Counted from the first letter of the stretch, positions 40,441-52,846 are shown. The stretch is 64,000 nucleotides of DNA from Acanthosepion esculentum (GCA_964036315.1 OZ038500.1:53932909-53996908); one strand, 5' to 3'. Made by a program: numbers and translations. Notes: generated by a model from the sequence alone, not told the origin.

Positions 40441-40704
40441 AAAAGAAACAAAGAATAAACATTGATTTTAAACATGTTTTAATCGGCTTCACTGCTGTCC
40501 ATGTTAAGAGAAACGAGGATAACATTTTCATCTATTTTGTCAGCGGAGTTGATATTTTCATATTCACCATTTTGTTTGCGATAAACGGCACCTGAGTTTA
40601 GTAGGGGCGGAACGGTGTCGTTACTGCCTGCCGGTGACCGAGAAACAGAAATTTTTCGCTTTTTTTTTTTTTTAATATGCGGTTACTTTTTTTTTTACGC
40701 CGCT

Positions 40705-41950
40705 GCAGCTCGAGAGATGTAATAGAAAACTGGAGACTTATCATCGATTAGGTAGCATCTTTTCTCCAGATTCGGATGACTTCTCTTTGTTCTTCCTTGG
40801 TGCACACTGCTAGCGGAGCGGCAATGTTTACATTGTAATAGCAGCAAGCAAACTGGCTTCGATCACGTGACCACAATAGTACCAACTATAAGCAGGCCTT
40901 AGCAGAAGGCAGTGTGACAAACCTAAAGAAATGTTATGGCCAGAGCCGGTGCGTCTTACCCGTGAAATCCCCCGACCGGGGGTGGGGGCATTTTTGAGCC
41001 TCGTTGTGGCCACTGCCATTTTTTTCAGTACTGTTTTATGGCCGTCTGCGAGTTTTTCTTTTTTTAATTAATTTTAAACTGAGGTTACATTGTCAGTCAT
41101 CAACTAATAATATAAATTGTATATCTGCATGGCCGGTGCGGTGTGTACTACACAGGAACCTCCGACAAGGTTGGGTCCCCGAAAAAGGCTAGTTTCAGCA
41201 GTATTTTTTTTTTTTTTTTGCTTTTTGCACTTTTACTTTTTTCTACCTAAGTTATATTGTCAATCACCAACTATAATCAATCGACACCAAGGAGAATCTC
41301 TGTTTTTTTTACTAATAGTAATACTAACCAGAAGTCCACAACTAGTAATTAATAACATTTCTAGTCCCTATTTTTACATTTCTAGAAAGATAAAACCGAG
41401 AAAAAGTTCGCTTAAAAATGTCTCAAGATTTCAGCACATGAAAAATTTTCCCGAAAACTGAAATACTGTTTTTAAAACAAATTTTTAAGACAATCCCGTT
41501 TGTGTTGTGTTGGAATCTTTGTAAAACTTTTTTTCAGCGGAGATACGTCAGCGATTAATCTTTATGGAAATGTAGAAATTTGTGACATTTTTTTCGAGTG
41601 AAATTTAGTCATGAAAATATTGGTAATTATTACAAAAAAACAAAAAAAGCAAAACATTTTCTCAGATTTTCTTTTAAAATAAAAAAAATCACTATTCATT
41701 ATAAAAGTAAATAATTAATGAATATGTACTGAAATTTAAATTTAAATTGGATAATTGCCTGATTTTTGGTAATTTAAAAAAGCACTACACTTCCCCACAA
41801 ATTTTCTTTGTGGGGCCCCAGGTTGAGAAACTTTGAAATAGACATGTAGTAAAGAGGGGGGCATATCAAAGTGGGGACGAGACCCTAGCAACGGCTCTGG
41901 TTATGACGAAAGTGCGGATAATTTTTGAGTTAACCTCGTGCTTAAAATAT
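40705..41950 (+). mobile_element. Solo arm of the 44.8-kb foldback family, split by another element
   Basis: Bases 40735-40940 match the right arm of the element at 44783-45515: 'cttggtgcacactgctagcg', 'gatcacgtgaccacaatagt', 'gcagtgtgacaaacctaaag'. The match resumes at 41908 ('ttatgacgaaagtgcggata'). The opposite arm is not visible to the left. An element occupies 40941-41907. Confidence 0.75.
40941..41907. mobile_element. hAT-like element nested in the foldback arm
   Basis: The left end 'cagagccggtgcgtcttacc' and right end 'gcaacggctctg' form a 12-base imperfect inverted repeat. The flanks 'gttatggc' and 'gttatgac' are an 8-bp duplication with one change. It has an AT-rich interior with T runs. 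An internal 'tgcatggccggtgcggtgtg' (41127) resembles the terminus. No transposase recognised. Confidence 0.7.
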
Positions 41951-42164
41951 CCTTTCTCTAATGATACAGTTCAAGTAAAAGCCAAGCTATTTGCCGTTTA
42001 ACGTGAATCCTGTTTTATTTCGACAATGTAGATCTGCGAGCCATCTGCGAAATCGTCTGTATGTGAGTACAGTAGTTGATAGTTCTAGGCACGTGGAATG
42101 TCAGAACACTAGATCTATGCGCCCAGTTAAAAAATATAAAACAGGAAATGATTATGTTAAATGT

Positions 42165-42395
42165 GGTTCTTGAGAAGAGAATGCCATGGACTGAACATGT
42201 GAGCAACGACGAAGTCCTGACGAAAATGGAAAAAAAAGGTCACTTCTACTTAAAATCATTAAGAGACAGTTGAAATTATTCCTAGGGCGCATAATGAGGA
42301 AAGATGGCTTGGATAGCAATTCACAAATAATAAAGAAAATAAAGTTGTGGAGAGTCATGATCACCTACACTCTGATGGGACATAGAATTTAAAGA
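42165..42395 (+). mobile_element. LINE-B fragment
   Basis: The forward strand encodes 'RMPWTEHVSNDEVLTKMEKK', then 'LKIIKRQLKLFLGRIMRKDG' in another frame, and the 3' end 'gtcatgatcacctacactct'. Confidence 0.8.
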
Positions 42396-42481
42396 GAAAT
42401 AGACTATCAGTACATGTACATACTCTACCGCCATCGCACTGAAATATGAAATGCAAATGGAGTTGGAAGGTGGGACTAATA

Positions 42482-43360
42482 CGGGGTGCGATGGGTAAAT
42501 TGTCGTCTAAATTACGCAAAAATGAAAATAACACTAACATTTCATTTTAACAGATATATTTACCAAAATTGCACAAAAATATCTTGAAATGCTAAAGAGT
42601 AAATTTATTCAATAAAATCGACATCGGCTTCAACCACGACATCCAGACGACTTCGGAATCTCCTGCAACTCTTCTGGACGATCTCCTTGTTTAAGTTGGT
42701 GAATGCTGTCATAATCCTTACGTTTAATTCATCCTTGGTGTTACAAGGAGTTTTGCTGGTCTCTTGCTCAACTGCGTCCTATATATATTCATCTAGTGGG
42801 TTGCAATCGGGAAAGTTATGTGGCCAGATATAAGGGGTGATGTGGTCGCACAAATTGTCTGACAGACATGACTGGGTTCTCTTGCTTGTGTGGACTTGTG
42901 CAGAGTCCTTTTGCCAGACATAGGGTCTTCCAGCAGACATCCTCTTCACCCAGAGCAGCACTACCCCCTCAAGGCATTTGATGTAGACATCCGTGTTGAG
43001 TGTGAGGCCATGTGGGAAGACAAATGGAGGCATAACGTCTCCATCACTAGTGATCACTCCAAACACCTTCGTAATCACCATAGACTCATCAAACTCTTTC
43101 CAAATCCTCTGCACTCTTCTCGAATTGACACCCAAACACCGTGAAATGTTCATGTTGGAGCTTCCGGTGCGAATGCCAAGCAGTATATCATGTCGTTTCC
43201 AAATTTATGGCGGAGTGAATTGCGTCATGATGCTCTTTTTCTCACAGACGTTGTCCAACTGACCCTACTATACTGTGCAATGACAAAATCAAAAACAAAC
43301 AACACGCATGCGCGAAATTAAAAATATAAAATGGCGACAATATGCCATCACATACGGCAA
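42482..43360 (-). mobile_element. Internally deleted mariner-like transposon
   Basis: TA precedes 'cggggtgcgatgggtaaatt' on the left. The right end in reverse, 'gtatgtgatggcatattgtc', is an imperfect match. The reverse ORF (43153-42779) reads 'LGVNSRRVQRIWKEFDES' (helix-turn-helix side). It then jumps to 'MVITKVFGVITSDGDVMPPF', 'GRPYVWQKDSAQVHTSKRTQ' (second catalytic Asp in QxDSA) and 'ITPYIWPHNFPDCNPLDEYI' (third Asp). Downstream, 'SCRRFRSRLDVVVEADVDFI' runs to a stop near 42612. The segment with the first Asp is deleted. Confidence 0.88.
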
Positions 43361-43864
43361 TATTTCAAGCTCTTCAGAAACACCCGTTTTCCATGAACAC
43401 GTCTACCCACACAGTTGATAATAAGTAAGCATATTTGCAGCTATAAGTCTGTATATTGATTTCTGAGTTTCTTTTTTTCATCTTATATCAGTATACCTAT
43501 AAAATTAACGTCTGAGCCGACTTAATTGCAAAAAAACCCGGGAATGCAATTAAAGTGGTAGATTCATTTAAAATCCAATTTTGATGTTATTTATAGACTA
43601 CCTCGATTTATGATATGCTGCACTTAGATATGGGCAGAAAACCAGCAATAACGTGAGAATAATCGAATCCGAATCTCTTGTATGTTGGAGCAGAAATAAT
43701 TGTTAAATGAACCAAAATTGGAACGGCAGGCAAAAACAAAGCAAAATAAAACAAAGTTATGATTAATTCTGACATAAGAAGCGATGAGTTTAGTCGACTG
43801 TGAATAAAGCAGCAAGCAATTAAGTTCAGCTTCACGATTATTATCGGAGTAATTTTGATTTTCA
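43361..43864. other. No recognised feature
   Basis: Unique-looking AT-rich sequence. An 85-residue reverse ORF (43608-43865) has no known motif. Confidence 0.4.
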
Positions 43865-43867
43865 CAG

Positions 43868-43980
43868 GCTAACGCGGCACTTGAGGCCTTGTGCCATACT
43901 AAGGTAAACGAAGTAAATATGCAGAACCGTGGTTATTGCTGTCGTAGTGAGTTCGATCCTTGCACGATCTACATAGTTTT
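43868..43980 (+). mobile_element. SINE-1-like fragment
   Basis: 'ggccttgtgccatactaagg' and 'gtgagttcgatccttgcacg' (B box). Confidence 0.45.
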
Positions 43981-44188
43981 CCACTTTTTCGCATTATTTT
44001 CATTTTCATTCGTCATAACAGCGACATCAATTATTTGACATTGCCCATCCCCTTTCGGGCAGTAGAACCAGAGTTGTTAACTTATTCTATTTTTTAATAT
44101 TTATTCTTTAGGATTTAATTAATTTTCAATTAAGAATCAGGAAGGACAATTATGAACTAAAAATGTATGTACACATTTCTGGGATAAC

Positions 44189-44235
44189 ACACACACACAC
44201 ACACACACACACTCGCGCACACATACGCACACACA
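44189..44235. repeat. (AC)n microsatellite
   Basis: About 24 pure bases then degenerate CA-rich sequence. Confidence 0.9.
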
Positions 44236-44782
44236 GATGCAGACATACACATGCACATTATAAGTGCGAATGTCAGTGTGCCACACTTTTTTTTAACCTC
44301 ACTCCGAGAGGCCGTAGCCCAACTTAGACCATTTTGGAATAAGACCGACTCCGTGAGCAAATTAAAAACATCTCGGATTCGGACCCAGAATATTGAAATT
44401 TGGGATTCCTAAGTTTTCATTACTACGATTGTTTTCAGCGATTTTTTTACGTGATTTTTTGCGACTAACCTTTTTTGTCCGATAACATTTTTTATAACTT
44501 GGAAATAAATTTGCGAATAATCAAAATTAACTGGAAAATCAAGCGAAAGTCACCCATGAAATAAAAGTAATTTTTTGTACGGAAAGTATGAACCTACATA
44601 CATCAAATTGTCTTTAAATTAAGTGGCGGCAGAAGAATTATCGTTGAACTTTTAAAAGGTAAGCTTAAATATTAATGCAATACTGAAATGTAGCGATCAA
44701 TTTTGAGTTCTTCTGTAGTTTATTGTTTGTTGCCTATCGCATCTACTCCCTACTTATTGTGATGAAGGCCCAATAAAATGTA
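44236..44782. other. No recognised feature
   Basis: No repeat relative or coding signal. Confidence 0.4.
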
Positions 44783-45515
44783 CAAGGGTAAGTGAAAAAT
44801 TATCTGCACATTCGCCATAAAATATATTTAGGTTTGTCACACTGCCTTCTGCTCATGCGTGTTCATAGTTGGTACTATTGTGGTCACATGATCAAAGTTT
44901 GAGCTTGATCGCGTCAGTTTTCTTGCTTCTCTTACAGTGTAAACATGCCCGCACCGCTAGCAGTGTGCACCAAGACGGAACAAGGAGCAGTGATCCTAAT
45001 CTGCAGAGGATATGCTACCTGATCGATGATAACTCGCCAGTTCGCCATTACTATCTCTCAAGGAACAAAGAGCAGCGATCTGATTTCTCTGGTCGGGAGC
45101 TTTGTCAGGGGCTGAAATTCATCGGAAGCATTTAACAAAATACGGCAGCAGTGCACTACCGTGTAAGAATGGGTATGATGGGATGGAGAAGTTTAAAATG
45201 GCCAGACTAGCGTCGCGCACAGAGAAGGACGCCTGTCAACATACACCTATGACGAGAAGATTCAGCAATCTCGAGAGATGGTAAAAGCGAGCCGGTGAGT
45301 TATCATCGATGATTCGGATCACTGTGCCTTGGTGCACACTTCAAGCGGTATGGCCATGTTTACACTGTAACAGCAGCAAGAAAATGACTAGATGAAGCTC
45401 AAACTTCGATCACGTGACCACAATAGTACCAACTATAAGCATGGCATGAGCAGAAAGCAGTGTGGCAAACTTAATGATATGTTATGGCGAAAGTTTGGAT
45501 AAATTGACTTACACT
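44783..45515. mobile_element. Foldback transposon with about 240-bp terminal repeats
   Basis: The left arm (44783-45032) and right arm (about 45275-45515) are reverse complements with indels: 'ttggtactattgtggtcaca' / 'gtgaccacaatagtaccaac', 'cttacagtgtaaacatg' / 'catgtttacactgtaac', 'gatcgatgataactcgcc' / 'ggtgagttatcatcgatg'. TA lies at the left edge (44781-44782) and TA can be placed at the right edge. The interior of about 240 bp has no transposase motif. A homologous solo arm lies at 40705-41950. Confidence 0.85.
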
Positions 45516-45556
45516 TATATATATCTATATATATCTATATATATCTATATATATAT
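45515..45556. repeat. (TATATATATC)n tract
   Basis: 'atatatatct' repeated three to four times next to the foldback end. Confidence 0.9.
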
Positions 45557-45740
45557 TACAGTAATACAAATCAATAAAACAGTCACAGAAACCTGTTCAA
45601 AGGACACGTCAGTGATACGTGCGATTGAGTAAAGTATACTAGTCGCGTAATCTATGTGTACGTAAGATTTGTCTAAAAAACACATCTGAATTGATGAGGA
45701 ATATCCATAGATCAACATTCGCATACAGAACCTACTTTTT

Positions 45741-45745
45741 CATAT

Positions 45746-45800
<55 letters not shown>
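45741..45800. repeat. (TA)n microsatellite
   Basis: About 58 bases with one slip, followed by an A-rich purine stretch at 45826-45882. Confidence 0.95.
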
Positions 45801-45801
<1 letters not shown>

Positions 45802-45958
45802 AAAGGTTGCATTTTGACTCCTCCCCCCAAAAAGAAGGAAAAAGGAAAAGAAAAGAAAGAAAAAAGAAAAGAAAGAAAAAATGGTCAACCAGAGTAATTG
45901 TGTAACATAGTTTTAAAGCAATCTTTGTAATTATTGTGTTCGGTAGCAAGAGATAGAG

Positions 45959-45997
<39 letters not shown>

Positions 45998-46062
45998 TAA
46001 TACTGCTACTGTTACTACCATTACTACTACTATTATTACTACTACTGCTATTAATATTATCA
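45959..46062. repeat. (ATT)n, then ACT/ATT trinucleotides
   Basis: About 36 pure bases then mixed trinucleotides. Confidence 0.93.
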
Positions 46063-46213
46063 CCACTTATCTTTTGTCTACTCTGAGTTTCGCGGAATTA
46101 CTTTGACTCCTCAGGGTGATTTGATAGTATAATTTTGCAATCATATCTCGTGAAGACTGAATATAATTCTGCAAAACTCAGTACAGACAAAGATAAATCA
46201 AGATATTTGATTT

Positions 46214-46215
<2 letters not shown>

Positions 46216-46288
<73 letters not shown>
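46216..46288. repeat. (TA)n microsatellite
   Basis: About 70 bases. Confidence 0.98.
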
Positions 46289-46290
<2 letters not shown>

Positions 46291-46385
46291 ACATTTGAAC
46301 AGCAATATTTTTAAAACATACTTAGTTGAATATGAGATGGAAAATTTTTTTAATGAGTTTTCTTTTTTTTAGTATTCATAAATTA

Positions 46386-46704
46386 TTCCGTTCAGTTGGA
46401 GTAAGGGAGTGTAAAATTCTCCGTAGTGTCCAAGCGCTTTAGGTCACTTTAGTCATTTTAAATTAACAACAAACCTCTTGAAAATCGCTAAAAAAGATTT
46501 CTTAAATTTTTCCGTTTGGTGGGCGTATGGGTGTGTAAAATTCTCCGTAGTGTCTATGTCCCAAGTGCTTTCGACTACTTTTAAATTAACAACAAGCCAT
46601 TTCAAATTAACAAGTCTTTTGAAAATCGCTAAAGAAGTGACCGAAAGGCGCTGGTGATACTCGACTCTACGGACAATTTTGACACTCCCTTACACCCACT
46701 AAAC

Positions 46705-46708
<4 letters not shown>
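46386..46708. mobile_element. Duplicated TIR element beside (TA)n
   Basis: Two tandem related units (46386-46500 and 46508-46640) share 'gtgtaaaattctccgtagtg' and 'ttaaattaacaacaa'. The right end 46664-46708 is the inverted form: 'ctacggacaattttgacact', 'cccttacacccactaaacga'. The 'ccaagcgcttt' stretches recall motifs near Penelope-like element ends, so PLE origin is an alternative. No coding sequence. Confidence 0.55.

Positions 46709-46771
<63 letters not shown>
46704..46771. repeat. (TA)n microsatellite
   Basis: About 66 bases. Confidence 0.98.
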
Positions 46772-47660
<889 letters not shown>

Positions 47661-47784
47661 ATTAAAGAAAGCATGACGGATCAGACACTGGTTTTTCCTG
47701 CAAAGGGGGGCATATATGCTTTTCGAGAAATCTGAAAGAGCGATTATGCTTTAAAGGTAAAATAGAATCTCGCTTGATTATAAA

Positions 47785-47985
47785 GCTCGTCGTATCCGAG
47801 CGGTTAAATCACAATGCATCTAGACGGTCAGGTTCGAATCCTACCGGATGGCGAGTTTTCTTAAAAAAGTTTTCTGGTGTGGGCAAACTAGTAGACCGAA
47901 TAAATACTGAAAATAAAACGACGCGTCTAATCAAGTACGAATAGACACATAAAAATAATGTTTGAAGTAATGCGGTTAAAAAAAA
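47785..47985 (+). mobile_element. SINE-5 (tRNA-derived)
   Basis: A 7-bp acceptor-like stem: 'ctcgtcg' (about 47788) pairs with 'tggcgag' (about 47849). A box 'tatccgagcggttaaatc' and B box 'caggttcgaatcctaccgga' are clear. The tail 'gtagaccgaataaatactga' matches 55685 and 56055. The anticodon arm is not foldable, so it is a SINE, not a working tRNA. It faces the copy at 47591. Confidence 0.75.
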
Positions 47986-48273
47986 TTAATTGTTTAGAAA
48001 GGCACACATAGAAATACTTTGATTTATTTGTTTAAACGTTATATTTTAAATGGATGCTCATATTTGAGTACAATGACTCTGTTTTTATTTATTTATTAAA
48101 ATTTAAATTTATTTATTTACATCTACCAATCTGAATATTTCCAGAAATCTTGTTAGAAAAATATGCAGGATTTTCTCGAAATATATACTTGTTGCAAAAT
48201 ATAACCATCATATTTGCCTTAAAAAAGTCTGTTGAATGACGAAACTGAATATAGTTTTCATTTTGGCTTTTCA

Positions 48274-48277
<4 letters not shown>
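47986..48277. other. No recognised feature
   Basis: AT-rich. Confidence 0.4.
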
Positions 48278-48355
<78 letters not shown>

Positions 48356-48383
48356 ATATTTATTATATATATATATATATATT
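48278..48383. repeat. Interrupted (TA)n
   Basis: Three TA blocks separated by 'ttggatatatt' units. Confidence 0.95.
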
Positions 48384-48529
48384 GGATCGATTTATATATT
48401 TTCCATTTCCACACACACGCATGCATACATGTAAGCTGAGACCTCGCTGTCGTGTAGGATCATCACAAGATATGATTGTAAGACTTATTTTTACTTTGAA
48501 CGGGTGTGGATCTTTAAAGTGGACATAAT

Positions 48530-49245
48530 TTTAACATCTATGACAAAAAGTTGGCAAACATGAGGGACAGACATTTTGTTGCCATTAGGTCTATTTTTGC
48601 GAGTGTTTGCATATCTTTCCCGACCATCAGCGGATTTACAAACTTTCCCGCAACGTGTCATGAACTCTTAGTACTTTTTTAAAATCATTTCACCCCAAGT
48701 AAGGCAATAAATCCACTAGGACGTAAGAGGTTACTGAGTGTTAGAGAATATGAGAAAAACTATTATTAAGGAGAGAGGACAATAAAAGAACAAGAATTAA
48801 GAAGATAAAAGATAACGATTGATATTGCATTTAAATTTTTGAAAATCAAAGGTGACTAGGAAACAAGTAGCCGGAAGACAGTTCCACAAGCGAGTAGTAC
48901 GATAGAAGAAACTGTTAGCATAGAACTTACGGTTGCATTTAGCCATTTCAGCTGTAAAAATGATGAAACCTTGTTGCCAATCTACTATTGCGCTTAAATT
49001 CATAAAGTCTAGGTACCATAGAGGATAGTTTATTAAAACATTACCATGAAAGTATTTATAGAAAAGCCGAAGGGAAGCTACGTTGCGGCGGTGGGAAAGA
49101 GACTGAAGCCGAGATGCCAGGTCAGCACCTGTAATATTGCAGATTTTTCTTTGCTCTTTATCAAGAACCTCTAAACATATAACAGGAGAACCAGACCCGA
49201 TGTGGCATCAATATTTAAAGCAAGGGCGAATTGACGAGGACTTAA
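48530..49245 (-). mobile_element. LINE-A with shared 3' flank
   Basis: The reverse strand from 49240 encodes 'MNLSAIVDWQQGFIIFTAEM', 'AKCNRKFYANSFFYRTTRLW', 'NCLPATCFLVTFDFQKFKCN' and 'INRYLLSS'. The 3' UTR ends near 48672. The next 130 bases (48530-48662) also occur after the LINE-A copy at 60690: 'agttcatgacacgttgcggg' and 'gcaaacactcgcaaaaatag' on the reverse strand. Confidence 0.88.
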
Positions 49246-50085
49246 TGCCATTTTGTAGCTAGCTGATCGATGCTCCGGTATGATGACTCTTTTTCGTATG
49301 ACTTAATTTCCCTGCTAAGTCAATCCTATCACCAACATCACAAGAGGGGCCATGGCTGTTACCTATATGGTCTGAAGTTTTACACCAAAACCTTTTCGGA
49401 CATTTCTTTTCAGCTTTTCCTTTACAAACACTCGCAAGCAAACTTTCCATAAGTCTTCTTCACCAGGACTTACGACCATTTGCCTGTAACTCTCTGTCAT
49501 ATATACTGATGTCTTCAAGCGTCATTGATTCTTACGATTCTGTCTCTTCTTATTAGTAAGTTCACCATACGAAAGCTGCGTTGGAATCCTGTTGTCGCTC
49601 ATGTGAGCAGCATGACCATCCAACACAACACATATCTCAGAATTATTGCTTCAATGTTGTCGCAGACTTCGCTCAAGCACCTCTACCCCATTGTTCCGCA
49701 TTCCCAGTTAATTCCAAGTAGACCACGCAAGCGTTGATGGTGAAAACGCTGTAGCTGCTTCAAGTGATAGCTATAAATTTCTCATGTATATAATAACGAC
49801 TTTAAGATAAACAGAATATCCATTGATCTTAGTCCCTTTCGAAATTCCTTCCTGCTGCTGTTCGAAATTATCGAATGCATTACTGGCCTTTTGAAATTTC
49901 GTAATTCATTGTTCAGTGAATATGTTCTCGGTAGGATACATACATACATATACCGTTTCTCGAGTGCGTAGGTCGATAGACGTAATACACATTGTTTAAA
50001 AAAACAAAGAAAAAAACGAAACATTCTTTTCAAACACGGCTATCCAGTAAAAAATAACATTTGAAATAATACATACATATCTATA

Positions 50086-50088
<3 letters not shown>
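49246..50088. other. No confident feature
   Basis: Bases 49260-49740 are slightly GC-richer and look coding-like on either strand. Examples are forward 'SQTSLKHLYPIVPHSQLIPS' and reverse 'KRFWCKTSDHIGNSHGPSCD'. I recognise no family. The rest is AT-rich. Confidence 0.35.
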
Positions 50089-50328
<240 letters not shown>

Positions 50329-50329
50329 T

Positions 50330-50540
50330 GGACTGTCGGGCTGGATAACTGGATAATGAGTCCAATGCACGAATGGAAAAGACGTCTGCAGTACGGACAG
50401 GAAACTGGCTTGGGGGTTCGATCCTGCCCGCACTCTTCAATCAGCTTGGTGGCTATTCCAGTGTGGGCCATGTGTTGGCCTTGATGCAGTTTTTGAAACG
50501 TTTCCATGGCCTACGATGGTTTTGTATTCACTTAGAGAGC
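50330..50540 (+). mobile_element. tRNA-like SINE fragment (tentative)
   Basis: 'ctggcttgggggttcgatcc' contains a strong B box and 'ggataactggataatgagtc' a weak A-box position. No second copy in the window. Confidence 0.35.
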
Positions 50541-50554
50541 TGGCCATATGGAAG

Positions 50555-50556
<2 letters not shown>

Positions 50557-50596
<40 letters not shown>
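50557..50596. repeat. (CA)n(TA)n microsatellite
   Basis: About 30 bases CA then short TA. Confidence 0.95.
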
Positions 50597-50599
50597 TCC

Positions 50600-51379
50600 G
50601 TATATTTTGGCAGCATATTTTCATTTAGACATGTCTGATTAAACAATTTATACATGTTGTATTTGTTTATTTTCAATAATATCCTTTCGTAATCACGTAT
50701 AGGCTTTGTTGTTTCATAATTAAAGAGAGCAAGCAAAGTACCATGATTGCATTTATTAATTTTTATTTTTCCAAGTACTTTCGATATATTCTAATATCAC
50801 CTTCAAGGATATGATGGCCAAGACAAATAGTTATGTGTGTCCAAATGAAATTTTTGTTTTTGTGGTTAAACCGTTAACAGTTCCGGTCATGCGCAAAGTC
50901 ACAAACACTGATTTGAAAATTTTTCCATGTTTGTAAAAATTTTAATGTAGGGGTGGTAACTTAGTTTAGAATTAAATTCTTGTTAGGAGGTTATAGTTTG
51001 CTTGTTTTTTTTTGTTTTTTTTTAACTATTTAGTTTTAACATATATATTTCTGAAGAACTATATACTATAAGCATTTCAAAACATTTGAACTATATTCAT
51101 AAGTGTTTTCATTTTTTAATAAAGATAGCTTCGAGAATCTGTAGTTTCTGTTCATTACGTTCTTGGCGAAGTATACAGGTATTGTCGACTGATATTCTTC
51201 TAAGTTGTGAATGTGGACAGGAATATTTTTGCAGATGTTGTACAATGGACGATGGATCATTCATGTGTATAGTGAGCCGTCTTGATAACGTTATTGTAGA
51301 ATAAGCAACATATGCATTACATTTCTGTAAAATAAACAAACACATGTCTAAATTATTTAATCAGGCATGTTTAAATGAA

Positions 51380-51390
<11 letters not shown>
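50600..51390 (-). mobile_element. PLE-2: truncated Penelope-like element
   Basis: The reverse ORF 51345-51109 reads '[20 protein letters not shown]', 'PSSIVQHLQKYSCPHSQLRR', 'ISVDNTCILRQERNEQKLQI' and 'LEAIFIKK'. It fits the GIY-YIG endonuclease of Penelope-like elements, with the catalytic-Arg segment (TLSRRL) and late Glu (LEAIFIK). The Gly of YIG appears as Ala. Inverted 60-bp repeats (50615-50674 and 51327-51385) bound the element. 'ccaagtactttcgatatatt' near 50773 is a motif I associate with PLE 3' regions. The RT is missing. Confidence 0.75.

Positions 51391-51471
<81 letters not shown>
51380..51471. repeat. (TA)n microsatellite
   Basis: About 90 bases with one 'ac' slip. Confidence 0.97.
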
Positions 51472-51472
<1 letters not shown>

Positions 51473-51520
51473 AAGACTGTTCACAGACTGTCCATGTTTG
51501 TTTTTATCAGTGTGTCTGCT

Positions 51521-51522
51521 CA

Positions 51523-51587
<65 letters not shown>

Positions 51588-51589
51588 CA
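51521..51589. repeat. (TCTA)n microsatellite
   Basis: About 17 units. Confidence 0.98.
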
Positions 51590-52304
51590 ATAGTACTGCC
51601 ACTACCTTACAACGTATGTCAGCAAGAGACAGCGACTGTGATATGATTCCGCCGGAATCGTATCGACCATGATCGAGTAGTTTTAAATAGAAGCAAAATA
51701 ACCTTGAAGGAACAATGAGGAGTTGCTTGTTCCAATATGTACAACATTACTGGAACTGAAACAACATCTATCACAGCAGATAATGGGCGCTCGGAAACCT
51801 ATTCTGATTTCATGCACATGCTTATACTCCTGTAAAATCATTCGGTGATCTCGAATCGAGTTTATAGAACCAAGTAACTAACCAACCACAAGTTTCATAA
51901 CTGCTTATAAATTATCTTGGGTACAAACGAGAATCGATTATTTGCAGGTGAGACGTCTGCGATAAATTTCGGATAAATTTGGCCTCGGAATTTATTTTCC
52001 ATTCGTTATTAGACGTAATCTTCTTCTTCTGTCTGGCAGGAAGCGGTTGGGAAGCATACAAATGATTCTACTGATGACTCTTTAATGCACCATCATATTC
52101 AAAGATTTTCCAAAACTGCTTACAAACGCAGTCGAACAAATACCATGGATCTTGTCTTTTTTGTATTCGTCATTCAAAGGCAAGCCTACTCCCCCTTTTC
52201 ATTTCCTTTTGGTAAATAAACGAGGGGAACTGAAAGTTCTCGGCCCGACCCACTTCCCAAAATTTAAACAATTGACCAATTTTTCATCATCCATTATGGA
52301 CTTA
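51590..52304. other. No recognised feature
   Basis: Unique-looking sequence with short ORFs only. Confidence 0.45.
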
Positions 52305-52329
52305 CACACACACACACACACACACACAG

Positions 52330-52368
<39 letters not shown>

Positions 52369-52370
52369 AA
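52305..52370. repeat. (CA)n(TA)n microsatellite
   Basis: About 48 bases CA with one 'ga', then 16 bases TA. Confidence 0.96.
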
Positions 52371-52748
52371 ACGGTTAAAAATTAGCATTAATAACAGTAG
52401 CAGTATATGTTTAGAAAACCAGAAGTTAGAATGGCTACAGTTGAAAGGAAGGAGGAAAAAGAAAGAAAAGGTAAAAATACTAATAAGGAGCGTGTAAAGT
52501 GAAAAGAAAACGACGAAAAGAACAAATATCCACGATATTCTATACGTACGCACACATGCACTAATAAACTATGAAAAAAAAACTTGCCCCGATGAAAAGC
52601 GCATATTAAAATGAAAAATAGAGAAGTATAAGCTTATGCTTATATCCGTAGACGAAGTGATTCCAGGAGTGTCCGTCTACGAAACTCTGGAGTGGGGATG
52701 CTGCAGGTAACATCAATCAGCAAAGTGACAACATTTTTACTTGTATTA
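52371..52748. other. No recognised feature
   Basis: AT-rich, partly purine-rich near 52440-52520. Confidence 0.4.
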
Positions 52749-52769
52749 ATTCTCTCTCTCTTTCTCTCT

Positions 52770-52844
<75 letters not shown>
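52749..52844. repeat. (TC)n(TA)n microsatellite
   Basis: About 22 bases CT-rich then 72 bases TA. Confidence 0.96.

Positions 52845-52846
<2 letters not shown>

Noticed and set aside
47785..47860. Functional tRNA gene (A and B boxes, acceptor stem)
   Set aside because: The anticodon arm does not fold and the sequence continues into a dispersed SINE tail.
49260..49740. Host coding exon(s)
   Set aside because: Open stretches on both strands are under 70 codons, no splice-bounded frame is consistent and no family is recognised.
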